NCBI GenBank assembly: GCA_910586965.1 | Contig: CAJUMF010000010.1 | Span: 43,927 to 107,926, forward strand | DNA: 64,000 nt | Source of the DNA: an uncultured Dorea sp. | Lineage (GTDB): Bacteria > Bacillota > Clostridia > Lachnospirales > Lachnospiraceae | Reading direction: 5' to 3' | Shown here: piece by piece, positions 36,085 to 44,300 of the stretch | Layout of the letters: the number at the start of each line of letters is the position of its first letter | Position numbering within the stretch: the first letter of the stretch is position 1 | Translations under genes and position numbers: made by a program | The notes under the pieces: generated by a model | Database searches by the model: none | What the model saw: only the letters and a program-made list of their open reading frames with translations | Told to the model about the DNA's origin: nothing

Positions 36085-36450
36085 ATGCAAACATTAAACG
36101 AATCTGCAGAGAATTATCTTGAAACAATATTAATCTTGAGCAAAAAACTTCCTGTCGTAAGATCAGTGGATATAGCTAATGAGCTTGGTTTTAAGAAATC
36201 CAGTGTCAGCGTTGCTATGAAAAACCTCAGGACAAAAGAACACATCACTGTGACCGATGCCGGATTTATCTACCTTACCAAATCCGGCCGTGAAATCGCC
36301 GAGATGATCTATGAACGCCATCAGCTCCTCAGCTCATGGCTCACCTTTTTAGGCGTTCCTGCCGACATTGCGGCAGAAGATGCCTGTAAGATTGAACATG
36401 TCATCAGTAAAGAGAGTTTTGATGCAATAAAGAGGCATGTCAAAAGATAA
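36085..36450 (+). CDS. DtxR/MntR-family metal-dependent regulator (short form)
   Basis: The 121-residue protein has an N-terminal winged helix (NESAENYLETILILSKKLPVVRSVDIANELGFKKSSVSVAMKNL) and a metal-binding dimerisation region (YERHQLLSSWLTFLGVPADIAAEDACKIEHVIS). It lacks the C-terminal SH3-like domain of DtxR itself, as in other short clostridial regulators. Divergence from feoA and the palindrome between them indicate it is the ferrous-iron repressor of feo. Confidence 0.9.
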   Translation: MQTLNESAENYLETILILSKKLPVVRSVDIANELGFKKSSVSVAMKNLRTKEHITVTDAGFIYLTKSGREIAEMIYERHQLLSSWLTFLGVPADIAAEDACKIEHVISKESFDAIKRHVKR

Positions 36451-36461
36451 ACATGCCTCCT

Positions 36462-36800
36462 CTACTTCTGCCTGATAATTTCAAAATATAAAAATATCGG
36501 ATATATATAGCTTGCCCCGAAAGTTCCAAGCTTTTTCGGACCGGGAACAATCCCGCCAAGTACCAAAGCCTTACGAAGGGCCATACCGACAGTCGCTTTT
36601 GTGATGCTTTTTTCCTTGCGGTTGACAAACATCTCATTTCCTTTGATGATATAAGTAAATTCCAAATCCCGCGTTGTGTAAAACGGAAAATCTTCATAAA
36701 ATTCCATAATGTCCCACAGCCGGTCTATGGTAAGATCCTTTTTCAGCCACACTATCGCATCCTCTTTACTTTTCAATTGCATAGATATCCCCATCTCCAT
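36462..36800 (-). CDS. Hypothetical protein
   Basis: 112 residues with no family I can name. It starts 1 bp after the stop of the Fe-S protein gene, so it is probably co-translated. A conserved-looking C-terminus (LGGIVPGPKKLGTFGASYIYPIFLYFEII) and a mixed alpha/beta composition suggest a small cytoplasmic protein. An internal ATG seven codons in is an alternative start. Confidence 0.6.
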   Translation of the reverse strand: MEMGISMQLKSKEDAIVWLKKDLTIDRLWDIMEFYEDFPFYTTRDLEFTYIIKGNEMFVNRKEKSITKATVGMALRKALVLGGIVPGPKKLGTFGASYIYPIFLYFEIIRQK

Positions 36801-37526
36801 TCAAATATCTCTGAGATATTTCTTCGTATAACGGCATACGGCGAAACATCTCCCACACAGATCTGTCTCAATACCCGTTGCCTGGTACATGATCTCATTT
36901 TGTGTTTTATAACATTTTTCCACATCTACAAGCTCTTCTCTGGACATGCCAGGCTCCCATAATTTTCCTTCCAATGCCTGTCCAGGACACTCTTTCACGC
37001 ACAGTGAACATCCGCCGCACCGCGACTCATTAACTGGCCTGCCACAGCTTAAAGGTGCATCGGTCAGCAAAGACGAAATCCGCACCGCCGAACCAAATCT
37101 TTCTGTCACAAGCAGCCCATTCTTCCCAATCCAACCAAGTCCTGCCCTTGTAGCCACAGTTTTATGAGGAAGCCTTGAGCTTCTCCTCTCATCAATCTTT
37201 ACCCTGTCTGTCGTCTGAGCATAGGCAGCAAAGCCCTTATCCTTCAAAAATCTCTCCCCAGCCGTTACGATCTTGTTTAGCTTATCATTCAGAGCATAAT
37301 ACAGCCTATGATATTCTATCGTCGGCGTTTTCTGTAACTCATGCACCACAGCCTTCGGCAGCGCAACCGCTACAGATACGCCTTTATCATAAGCGTTGAT
37401 TTTGATCTTCTCAAGACTTCCTACTTCCACAAGCGATGCCCCGCTTTGCAGCAATAATTCTTTTAATTCTTCTGTCAAATCCACCGAACCTTGGTCCCCA
37501 ATCTTTAAAACGTAAGTTTCTTCCAC
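36801..37526 (-). CDS. QueG-like Fe-S protein (4Fe-4S double-cluster)
   Basis: The 241-residue protein resembles the epoxyqueuosine reductase QueG family: LGWIGKNGLLVTERFGSAVRISSLLTDAPL, then the Cys cluster CGGCSLCVKECPG, with further Cys residues in CYKTQ and CGRCFAVC for two clusters. It is shorter than QueG (about 350-380) and lacks the C-terminal HEAT-like part, so it may act on another substrate. It overlaps the upstream alkyltransferase-like gene by 22 bp. Confidence 0.8.
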   Translation of the reverse strand: MEETYVLKIGDQGSVDLTEELKELLLQSGASLVEVGSLEKIKINAYDKGVSVAVALPKAVVHELQKTPTIEYHRLYYALNDKLNKIVTAGERFLKDKGFAAYAQTTDRVKIDERRSSRLPHKTVATRAGLGWIGKNGLLVTERFGSAVRISSLLTDAPLSCGRPVNESRCGGCSLCVKECPGQALEGKLWEPGMSREELVDVEKCYKTQNEIMYQATGIETDLCGRCFAVCRYTKKYLRDI

Positions 37527-37843
37527 TGATAATGTTCCATATCTACATACCCATCTACAAATCCCACATTTTCTTTTTTAAGCAGCTCTGTCTGATATTT
37601 TCCGCCTGAACTTTCTGCACCGCCAAAAACCTCACCGTTCTTTTTCACCACCCGGTGCCATGGGATAGCACTCCCATGAGGAATTGCATGAAGAGCATAG
37701 CCTACGACCCTGGCCCACCGGCGATTACCTGCAAGTGCAGCAATCTGTCCATAGGTGGCAACCTTACCCTCAGGAATCTGACAAATGATATCATAAATCA
37801 TTTCAAATGCTGTTTTATCACCCATTATTTGATATCCTGCCAT
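37505..37843 (-). CDS. Alkyltransferase-like protein (ATL)
   Basis: The 112-residue protein matches the DNA-binding C-domain of O6-alkylguanine-DNA methyltransferase (IPEGKVATYGQIAALAGNRRWARVVGYAL). The active-site PCHRV motif reads PWHRV: the acceptor Cys is replaced by Trp. This defines ATL proteins, which bind alkylated guanine and recruit nucleotide excision repair without removing the lesion. A second in-frame ATG (MGDKTAF) is possible. It overlaps the Fe-S protein gene. Confidence 0.88.
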   Translation of the reverse strand: MAGYQIMGDKTAFEMIYDIICQIPEGKVATYGQIAALAGNRRWARVVGYALHAIPHGSAIPWHRVVKKNGEVFGGAESSGGKYQTELLKKENVGFVDGYVDMEHYQWKKLTF

Positions 37844-37992
37844 TTCTATCTTTTTCTGATTATTATTGATCAGTTTATCACACTTGTAAACAGATTTCCA
37901 GCTTGTATTAGCCTTTCATCTTAATCCTAATCATTTACAGATTATTTATCTGTGAAGCGAAAAAAGTGAAAACGAAATAGTTTTTAAATGAA

Positions 37993-38015
37993 GGCGCTGT
38001 CACAATGACAGCGCC
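37993..38015 (-). terminator. Terminator of the thiamine operon
   Basis: GGCGCTGTCA and TGACAGCGCC form a perfect 10-bp stem around a 3-nt loop. On the minus strand TTCATTTAAAAA follows, a weak T tract. Confidence 0.7.
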
Positions 38016-38037
38016 CTTGTTCATTATAATTCTTAAG

Positions 38038-38823
38038 CTATCGCAACAAACGATACCCATGGTCAAGCGGTCCGTTCCCTTTCCCAAGGTCAAGCATCGC
38101 CGCCAGCGCGCCCGAGATATACTCTTTGGCTCCCTCCACCGCCTCATCAAGGCTGTACCCTTTCGCCAGATTTGACGCGATGGCGCTTGAAAGCGTACAG
38201 CCCGTTCCATGGGTGTTCGGGTTGTCGATCCGTTTTCCCGTGAACCACTTGCAAGAACCGTCACGGTACAGCAGGTCATTGGCGTCATTGAGCTGATGCC
38301 CGCCCTTAAGGAGCACCGCGCAGCGATAGCCTTTGCCAATCTTCTCCGCCGCCGAAACCATATCTTCCGGTGTCCTGACCTCCATCCCTGAGAGCACTTT
38401 AGCCTCCGGGATATTGGGCGTCAGTACAGCGGCGAGGGGAAGGAGGTGTTCCTTCAGCGTATCTACCGCCTCGTCACTGATCAGCTTTGAGCCGCTTGTG
38501 GCTACCATCACCGGATCTGCCACAATATTTTCCGCCCCGTATTCCTTTAGCTTTTCCGCTGTCTTTACGATAAGCGCGCTGCCGGACATCATGCCGATCT
38601 TCACCGCATCCGGAAATATATCTGTAAAAATATTATCAAGCTGCTCCCCCAAAAACTCCGGCGTCACCTCCATAATCCCGGTCACACCCATGGTGTTCTG
38701 CGCCGTCAGCGCCGTCACCGCACTCATGGCATATACACCGTTGCAGAGCATCGTCTTAATGTCCGCCTGGATTCCCGCGCCGCCGCTCGGGTCACTTCCG
38801 GCAATCGTTAAAGCTGTTTTCAT
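38038..38823 (-). CDS. thiD: HMP/HMP-phosphate kinase
   Basis: ThiD phosphorylates hydroxymethylpyrimidine to the diphosphate used by ThiE. At 261 residues it is full length and ribokinase-like, with AGSDPSGGAGIQADIKT at the start and NPNTHGTGCTLSSAIASNLA near the C-terminus. The start at 38823 is supported by AAGGAGGTC and overlaps the HAD gene stop in an ATGA arrangement. Confidence 0.96.
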   Translation of the reverse strand: MKTALTIAGSDPSGGAGIQADIKTMLCNGVYAMSAVTALTAQNTMGVTGIMEVTPEFLGEQLDNIFTDIFPDAVKIGMMSGSALIVKTAEKLKEYGAENIVADPVMVATSGSKLISDEAVDTLKEHLLPLAAVLTPNIPEAKVLSGMEVRTPEDMVSAAEKIGKGYRCAVLLKGGHQLNDANDLLYRDGSCKWFTGKRIDNPNTHGTGCTLSSAIASNLAKGYSLDEAVEGAKEYISGALAAMLDLGKGNGPLDHGYRLLR

Positions 38824-39521
38824 AGTTTGACCTCCTTTTCCCGCTGCTTTCCGCACAGACTCTCCGCCAGCTCCTCTGTCAGTTTCTCCGCGTACACATC
38901 CGCCCGTCTCTTTATCTCTTCCGTCTCCCCCGCGCTGAACCTGTCATACACTCCCACGGTGCGAAAGCCCGCCCGTTTTGCTGTCTCGACGGCATAGAGA
39001 ACATCTTCGAATACTAAGAGCTCCCTAGGCTTAGCCCCAAGATACTCCGCCGCCTTTTCATAGATCAGCGGATACCGTTTTCCTGCACCCACCTCCGCAC
39101 AGGTAAAAATACGCCCAAAATACCCGCCGATGCCGAGCCGCCTAAATGCCGCCTCGATATGCTCCCTGTAGCTGGCAGTCGCGGCAGCCATCAAGATTCC
39201 CCTCTTTTCCATCCCGGCAAGGAATTCCTTTACCCCCGGTTTCAGGCGCACCTCGTAAAAGTAAAAATCCCGCACCGCATCAAGGACGCCCTGGATAATC
39301 TCATCCAAGGGGGCAGAAAGGCTGTACCGCTCCTTTACATACGCCGCCCCCTCTGCCATAGTCATAGGATACAATATCTCGCTTAAGTTCTCCTCCGGCA
39401 CTATCCCAATGCCCCTAAGGTAACGCGCCCCCGCATTTTCCCATATTTCCATGGAATCTAAGAGCGTGCCGTCCACGTCAAAGATTGCTCCTTTTATCAC
39501 GTTGCTTTCCGCCTCCTTCAT
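38820..39521 (-). CDS. HAD-superfamily hydrolase in the thiamine operon
   Basis: The 233-residue phosphoglucomutase-like HAD protein has motif I DVDGTLLDS, a Thr in motif II (AAATASY) and motif III/IV in LVFEDVLYAVETAKRAG. It is translationally coupled to thiD and sits between thiE and thiD. A phosphatase acting on a thiamine intermediate is a reasonable guess, but the substrate is not shown by the sequence. Confidence 0.88.
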   Translation of the reverse strand: MKEAESNVIKGAIFDVDGTLLDSMEIWENAGARYLRGIGIVPEENLSEILYPMTMAEGAAYVKERYSLSAPLDEIIQGVLDAVRDFYFYEVRLKPGVKEFLAGMEKRGILMAAATASYREHIEAAFRRLGIGGYFGRIFTCAEVGAGKRYPLIYEKAAEYLGAKPRELLVFEDVLYAVETAKRAGFRTVGVYDRFSAGETEEIKRRADVYAEKLTEELAESLCGKQREKEVKL

Positions 39522-39568
39522 TATCCGGCTGAATTTTCCACACAGGCATCTTTAGCCCCTGGGTTTTC

Positions 39569-40210
39569 TTAATCCTTAAACATCTCCTCCGCAAGGCTCC
39601 TAAGCTCCCTTGCCGCACCCTCAACGTCTTCTTTTGCAAAGATTGCGCTGATCACCGCAATTCCGCAGATTCCGCTACCGGAAAGCTCCCGCAGATTATC
39701 CGCGTTAATCCCGCCGATAGCAATCACCGGAATATCCACCGCCTCACAGATTGCCCGCAAGGTCTCATGGGATACTTCACACGCATCCGCCTTGGAGCCT
39801 GTAGGGAACACTGCGCCCACGCCAAGATAATCCGCTCCCCGCTCCTCGGCAAGAACCGCCTGCTCCACCGTCTGTGCCGACACGCCGATAATCTTATCCG
39901 GCCCTAACTTCGCCCGCACATCCCCGGCCTCCATGTCGCTCTGGCCCACATGCACACCGTCTGCGCCCGACTTAACCGCAATCTCCACATCGTCATTCAC
40001 CACAAAAGGCACCTGGTACTTTCGGCAAAGCTCCCCAAGCTCTACTGCTTCTTCAAGAAAATGCTCCTTATCCAGTTCTTTTTCCCGTAGCTGCACAAAG
40101 GCAGCTCCCCCTTTGACAGCCCTCTCCACCTGGCTTGCCAGTGTTTCCCCTCCAAGCCAGCTCCTGTCCGTCACCGCATATAGCAGCAGGTCTTTCTTAT
40201 CGAACTTCAT
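39569..40210 (-). CDS. thiE: Thiamine-phosphate synthase
   Basis: ThiE joins HMP-diphosphate and thiazole phosphate to thiamine phosphate. The 213-residue TIM-barrel has VQLREKELD, VPFVVNDDVEIA, ADGVHVGQSDM and VIAIGGINADN, all family hallmarks. It overlaps the end of thiM by 14 bp and has AAAGGAGCG upstream. Confidence 0.97.
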   Translation of the reverse strand: MKFDKKDLLLYAVTDRSWLGGETLASQVERAVKGGAAFVQLREKELDKEHFLEEAVELGELCRKYQVPFVVNDDVEIAVKSGADGVHVGQSDMEAGDVRAKLGPDKIIGVSAQTVEQAVLAEERGADYLGVGAVFPTGSKADACEVSHETLRAICEAVDIPVIAIGGINADNLRELSGSGICGIAVISAIFAKEDVEGAARELRSLAEEMFKD

Positions 40211-41018
40211 ACTTCGCTCCTTTATCTAAGATTTCCCCGTCCATATTGTAGACGGCATCAATAATCCGGTTCCGATACGTGGAGTTGCCGTCGCCTTCTG
40301 TCATACGGCTCCACCCAATCTCCCCGGCAAGCCCCATGGCGCAGACCGCCGCTGCTGCCGCCTCTAAGACGTTCCCCGGATTTGCCGTGACAAACGCAGT
40401 CATCATGCCGGAGAGCTGACAGCCCGTTCCGGTTATCTTCCCCATCTCCGACCGCCCGTTGCGGATGACATAGCACGTTTCACCGTCGCTTACAAGGTCG
40501 ATTGCTCCGGTAATTGCGGCGATGCAGCCGCTCTTTTTCGCAAACTCTTTTGCAAATGCGACCGTCCCGTCAAGATTTTCCTCCGTCACCGCATCCGCCA
40601 CATCCGCGTCCACGCCCTTCGTAGTGCCGCTCCCTAAAGCCAGTGTCTTGATCTCAGAGATATTTCCCCGGATAGCCGTAAGCTTAAGCTCCTCCATCAG
40701 GCGGACAGCCGTATCGGTGCGAAGGGCGCTGGCTCCCGCCCCCACCGGGTCTAAGAGCACGGGGTGGCAAAGCTCATTCGCTTTCCTCCCCGCCGCATAC
40801 ATCCCCTCGATGGTCCGCTGGTTCAATGTGCCGATATTGATATTCAGCCCGCCGCAGATTGCCGTGATGTCCTCAACATCCTTCGGCTCGTCCGACATGA
40901 TGGGGCTCGCCCCGCAGGCTAACAGCACATTCGCCACGTCATTCACCGTTACATAGTTGGTGATATTATGCACAAGCGGCACGGTCTTTCTCACATTTTC
41001 CAAACAGGTTCCAAGCAT
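40197..41018 (-). CDS. thiM: Hydroxyethylthiazole kinase
   Basis: ThiM phosphorylates salvaged thiazole alcohol. At 273 residues it is full length, with VHNITNYVTVNDVANVLLACGASP at the start and the catalytic GTGCQLSGM near residue 195. It is the first gene after the TPP riboswitch. With thiE and thiD it forms a salvage route; thiC and thiG are not in the window. Confidence 0.97.
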   Translation of the reverse strand: MLGTCLENVRKTVPLVHNITNYVTVNDVANVLLACGASPIMSDEPKDVEDITAICGGLNINIGTLNQRTIEGMYAAGRKANELCHPVLLDPVGAGASALRTDTAVRLMEELKLTAIRGNISEIKTLALGSGTTKGVDADVADAVTEENLDGTVAFAKEFAKKSGCIAAITGAIDLVSDGETCYVIRNGRSEMGKITGTGCQLSGMMTAFVTANPGNVLEAAAAAVCAMGLAGEIGWSRMTEGDGNSTYRNRIIDAVYNMDGEILDKGAKYEVR

Positions 41019-41077
41019 CTCGATTACCTCCTCTTTCCTGGATCATGCCTCTTACGCAAATTTTTATCCAAGCAGAA

Positions 41078-41113
41078 AGCGGACATACCTGTAAGGGTAC
41101 ATCCGCCGTTTTC
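41078..41113 (-). terminator. Riboswitch-controlled hairpin upstream of thiM
   Basis: On the minus strand GCGGA-TG-TACC pairs with GGTA-TG-TCCGC around a short loop, followed by TTTCTGCTT. It lies between the TPP aptamer and thiM and is the likely expression platform. Confidence 0.6.
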
Positions 41114-41144
41114 ACTCATCCTGGCATCACGAATATCTATCCAT

Positions 41145-41240
41145 CATACCGTTCCCTACGTTGGCATTATCCAAATCAGGTCCGCGGGTCCAGGCATTCA
41201 GCCTGTTCTCAGCCTGCTTGATACGCAAGCTCCCCTTTTT
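41145..41240 (-). promoter_or_regulatory. TPP riboswitch (THI element)
   Basis: The minus strand shows GGGGAGC near 41235, then CTGAGA followed by an insertion arm, and the diagnostic 3' part GACCTGATTTGGATAATG followed by CCAACGTAGGGAA ending near 41150. These are the conserved helices of the thiamine pyrophosphate aptamer. It controls thiM-thiE-HAD-thiD. Confidence 0.95.
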
Positions 41241-41273
41241 TGTATTTTGTTTACATATTCAGTATACTACAGC

Positions 41274-42038
41274 TCACTTTTTTTGCAAGCCTATTTTTTT
41301 CATCTCACCCATAAAATCACGGATATATCCCGCCGCCAGGTCAAGAGCCGCCTGTCCAAGCTCCGCCGTCGCATCCTTCGGGTCAAACGGCCCAAACCAC
41401 CCGCTTGGCGCAATCTCTTTCGTATCCCGGACAAGGCGCACCGTTCCGCCCTTAAAGTTCACCGCCTGGATGTAAGCCGCCTTAAGCTCATCCGTCGCAT
41501 CCTGTGCGTTTATCGGCTGTCCCAGTTCCAAATGCACCGCCTCAGGCGCAATTGCCATCACCGCCGATGTCTCTAAGAGATCCCCGTGTCCGCCCCTGAA
41601 CCTTTCGTCAAGCTCCGCTGCCAGGCTCCACCAGTCGATGCTGGCGCACACGCCGCCCTTATGGTACACCTCAAGCGCCGCCCGGTCGATGGACGGCGTA
41701 TTGCCGCCATGCCCATTCAGGACGACAAACCTTTTAACCCCCTGCCCCATCAGGGAATCCATAATACCGCGAAGGACCAGGTAAAGCCCCTCGTACCCGA
41801 TATTAATGCTGCCCGCAAAGCTTAAGTGATACGGACATACGCCGTATGGCACTGCGGGCGCGACGATTACTCCGTCCATGTCCGCAACTGCGTCCGCCAG
41901 ATAAGACGGCACCATATAATCCGTTCCAAGAGCGCTCTGCGCCCCGTGCTGTTCCGTGCTGCCCACCGGAATCACGACGATAGGGTCATGCTTAAAAGCC
42001 TCGCCCGCCTGCGCCGTAGTCATTTTACCAAGATACAT
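41274..42038 (-). CDS. Creatininase-family amidohydrolase
   Basis: The 254-residue protein has the metal-binding motifs PVGSTEQHG, LGTDY and LNGHGGN of the creatininase family, which hydrolyses cyclic or linear amides (creatinine, formamide derivatives). It follows a Na+/solute symporter gene after a 245-bp gap filled by a foldback sequence. AGGAGAGTGTGG precedes the ATG. The actual substrate is unknown; the symporter suggests it is imported. Confidence 0.88.
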   Translation of the reverse strand: MYLGKMTTAQAGEAFKHDPIVVIPVGSTEQHGAQSALGTDYMVPSYLADAVADMDGVIVAPAVPYGVCPYHLSFAGSINIGYEGLYLVLRGIMDSLMGQGVKRFVVLNGHGGNTPSIDRAALEVYHKGGVCASIDWWSLAAELDERFRGGHGDLLETSAVMAIAPEAVHLELGQPINAQDATDELKAAYIQAVNFKGGTVRLVRDTKEIAPSGWFGPFDPKDATAELGQAALDLAAGYIRDFMGEMKKIGLQKK

Positions 42039-42070
42039 ACCACACTCTCCTTTTCTCTGTACTTATTTTT

Positions 42071-42278
42071 TAGGTGATTACGAAACGCTATTTTGCCAGT
42101 GCCGAATTGTGCAGCTTGTATGTTCCATAAGCAGACCTTAGTTTATCGTCGGCACTTAGCTGCCGTATTTTGGCAGCTTATGTACCGCTACGATAAACTT
42201 GGAGCGAGAGCGTGTCTGCGTTGGAATACACAAGCTGCACAATGACCTCCGGCGAACCTTAAGTTTCGCAATTGCCTA
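42071..42278. repeat. 208-nt foldback (long imperfect inverted repeat)
   Basis: The two halves are inverted copies. Left blocks TAGG..ATT.CGAAAC (42071-42086), ATTGTGCAGCTTGT (42106-42119), GTTTATCGT (42141-42149) and the central TAGCTGCC recur in reverse complement on the right as TTAGGCAGC-like, ACGATAAAC, ACAAGCTGCACAAT and GTTTCG.AAT..CCTA. Loops and small insertions interrupt pairing. It fills the gap between the symporter stop (42283) and the amidohydrolase start (42038). It has no ORF and may be a MITE-like insertion or a transcribed hairpin. Confidence 0.8.
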
Positions 42279-42282
42279 TTAC

Positions 42283-43764
42283 TTATTTTTCAAAAATCGC
42301 AAAATGCCGTTCGATTGTTTCTTTCGGGGGCGCCTGTGTCATGCTGCTGACGATGAGCATTGTGACAGAGCCAAGTATCGTCGCCGGGAACAATGCGTGG
42401 AATCCATGCGCCAGCTCTTTCACAGACGGTACCAGCGTAAACACAAGAAGTGCGATAACACCCACAATCACTGCCGACACCGCTCCTGCCACCGTGGATT
42501 TCTTCCAGTACATGCCGAAGAGGATTGGCACCACAAAGATTGCCATACCTGAAAATGCAAACAGGTTGATTTCGAAGATACTTCCCGGCTGGAACACGCC
42601 AAAGCAGATAACGATAATTCCAATCAGCACTGTCACAACCTTGGAAAGGCTCATGACCGTTTCGTCCGTCGCTTTCTTGTTGATAATCTTCTGGTAAATG
42701 TCTCTTGTCACCGCCCCGGTAGTGGTCACCAGGATTCCGTCGATGGTGGACATGCCTGCCGCCACGATTCCCGCGATAAAGATGGACGCAAGGAACGGAT
42801 TTAAGCCCCTCTGAAGAATCATCGGCACAATCTGGTCCGCCTTCTCAATATTCTGGATGGAGGCGATGCCGTTTACGCCCGCCCATTCAATAAGCGTCGC
42901 TGAGAAGAACATGCCCGCCGTGCCGAGAAGAATCGCCTTGAACATAGTCTTATGGTCTTTCATGGCGAAAAACTTCGTGAACAGATGGGGCTGCCCCATG
43001 GTGAAGAACGACCACAACACGATGTTGGAGACAAAATATGTCCACGGCATGTAACCGTTAGCTCCCGGGAACGTAAGATACGCCTCATTCATCCCCTGCA
43101 ATGTATGATTGATATTCTCAAATCCGCCGCCCATTATAATAGAAACAATGAACGTCACAACTGCCGTTGCAATCATCAGCGAGCCCTGGATGACATCCGT
43201 CATCATCGCTCCCTTCATACCGCCCGCCATACAATATAATATAACAATGACACCCATTCCGACAACCCCTGCCCACTCAGGAAGTCCGGTAAATACATGA
43301 ACGATAACTCCCGCGCCGATAATCTGCGCCCCCATCATGGGAATCAGGAAGAATAACATCATCACGCCCAGCACGCCGCTCATGCTCTTGGAGTGGTAGC
43401 GGTCCGCGAGATAGTCCGCCATCGTGAGGAACCCGTACTTATGCCCCAGCGTGATCAGCTTGCGCCCGATAAGGAGCGCCGGCAGAATCATGCAGAATAC
43501 CGCGCCGGGTACCGAGATTGCCATTCCCGCGTAGCCGACCCCGTAGATGGTTCCGGGTGTTCCAAGAAATGTTCCCATGGAAAACTGGGTGGAAAAATAC
43601 GCGATACCGCTGACCACAACTCCCGCTTTTCCGCTCAGCACGAAAAAGTCTCCCAGGCTGCTTGTCTTGCGGCTGGCATACCAGCCGATAAACGCCATGA
43701 TTCCAAGATAAAAGATGATCACCGTGTAAAATGGTACCGGTGACGGCTGAATTGCTCCGTTCAT
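42283..43764 (-). CDS. Sodium:solute symporter (SSS family)
   Basis: The 493-residue protein has about thirteen transmembrane helices. SSS-family segments include YFSTQFSMGTFLGTPGTIYGVGYAGM near the first helices and AAGMSTIDGILVTTTGAVTRDIY at about 340-360. It is pantothenate/proline-symporter-like, but substrate cannot be assigned. It follows a small membrane protein by 2 bp and precedes a creatininase-family enzyme. GGAGGGC precedes the ATG. Confidence 0.92.
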   Translation of the reverse strand: MNGAIQPSPVPFYTVIIFYLGIMAFIGWYASRKTSSLGDFFVLSGKAGVVVSGIAYFSTQFSMGTFLGTPGTIYGVGYAGMAISVPGAVFCMILPALLIGRKLITLGHKYGFLTMADYLADRYHSKSMSGVLGVMMLFFLIPMMGAQIIGAGVIVHVFTGLPEWAGVVGMGVIVILYCMAGGMKGAMMTDVIQGSLMIATAVVTFIVSIIMGGGFENINHTLQGMNEAYLTFPGANGYMPWTYFVSNIVLWSFFTMGQPHLFTKFFAMKDHKTMFKAILLGTAGMFFSATLIEWAGVNGIASIQNIEKADQIVPMILQRGLNPFLASIFIAGIVAAGMSTIDGILVTTTGAVTRDIYQKIINKKATDETVMSLSKVVTVLIGIIVICFGVFQPGSIFEINLFAFSGMAIFVVPILFGMYWKKSTVAGAVSAVIVGVIALLVFTLVPSVKELAHGFHALFPATILGSVTMLIVSSMTQAPPKETIERHFAIFEK

Positions 43765-43766
43765 AC

Positions 43767-44033
43767 TTACTTGCCCTCCTTCTCTGTCTGTTCTTCTTCA
43801 TCATAAACATGATACTCTTTTCTCTTCATGCACATACGGTAGTATACGACAATCAGCGCAAATGTCACCGCTGTATGGGCAAACCACCCGAATAAGTAGC
43901 TTGGGATGCCGCCAATCGACGGGATGTAAGCCTCACTGTAGAAAAACGGAAACGGCACCATGATCAGGAAAAACATAAATAAAAAAATAATCAGCCATGT
44001 CCGCTCAAAATGCTCGTCAAAAAGTTTCTTCAT
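43767..44033 (-). CDS. Small membrane partner of the symporter (DUF3311/YhdT-like)
   Basis: 88 residues with two transmembrane helices (TWLIIFLFMFFLIMVPFPF and LFGWFAHTAVTFALIVVYY) and an acidic C-terminal tail. Small proteins of this type commonly precede SSS transporters. It begins the operon and has AAAGGAGGAG upstream. Confidence 0.75.
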   Translation of the reverse strand: MKKLFDEHFERTWLIIFLFMFFLIMVPFPFFYSEAYIPSIGGIPSYLFGWFAHTAVTFALIVVYYRMCMKRKEYHVYDEEEQTEKEGK

Positions 44034-44126
44034 AGTATTTCTCCTCCTTTACTTTTCGGACAACTCTCTGTAAAATATATCGTATACAAAAAGACATCCT
44101 ATTTATCCTCCACGCGCGAAATTACA

Positions 44127-44239
44127 AAGTAAAAACTTTACTTTTATTTCATATGCGTTTGTGTTATACTCATTTTGTAAAGTATTTACTTTCTATTTTG
44201 GATTATATCATGTCGTGCCTATTGTTGTAAAGCATTTAC
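44127..44239. promoter_or_regulatory. Three spaced operators GTAAA-N3-TTTAC
   Basis: Palindromes GTAAAaacTTTAC (44129-44141), GTAAAgtaTTTAC (44177-44189) and GTAAAgcaTTTAC (44227-44239) lie 48 and 50 bp apart in the divergent region between the symporter operon and the RpiR gene. The spacing of nearly five helical turns fits cooperative binding or looping by the RpiR-family protein. Confidence 0.75.
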
Positions 44240-44300
44240 ATTATTTTTTGTCCGAAATTGACAAAAACAAATTAATTTTCAGAAAGAACGGAGATTAAAA

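Noticed and set aside
42199..42697. Plus-strand frames of 117 and 141 codons
   Set aside because: They run across the foldback and antisense to the symporter gene, with no supporting start signal.
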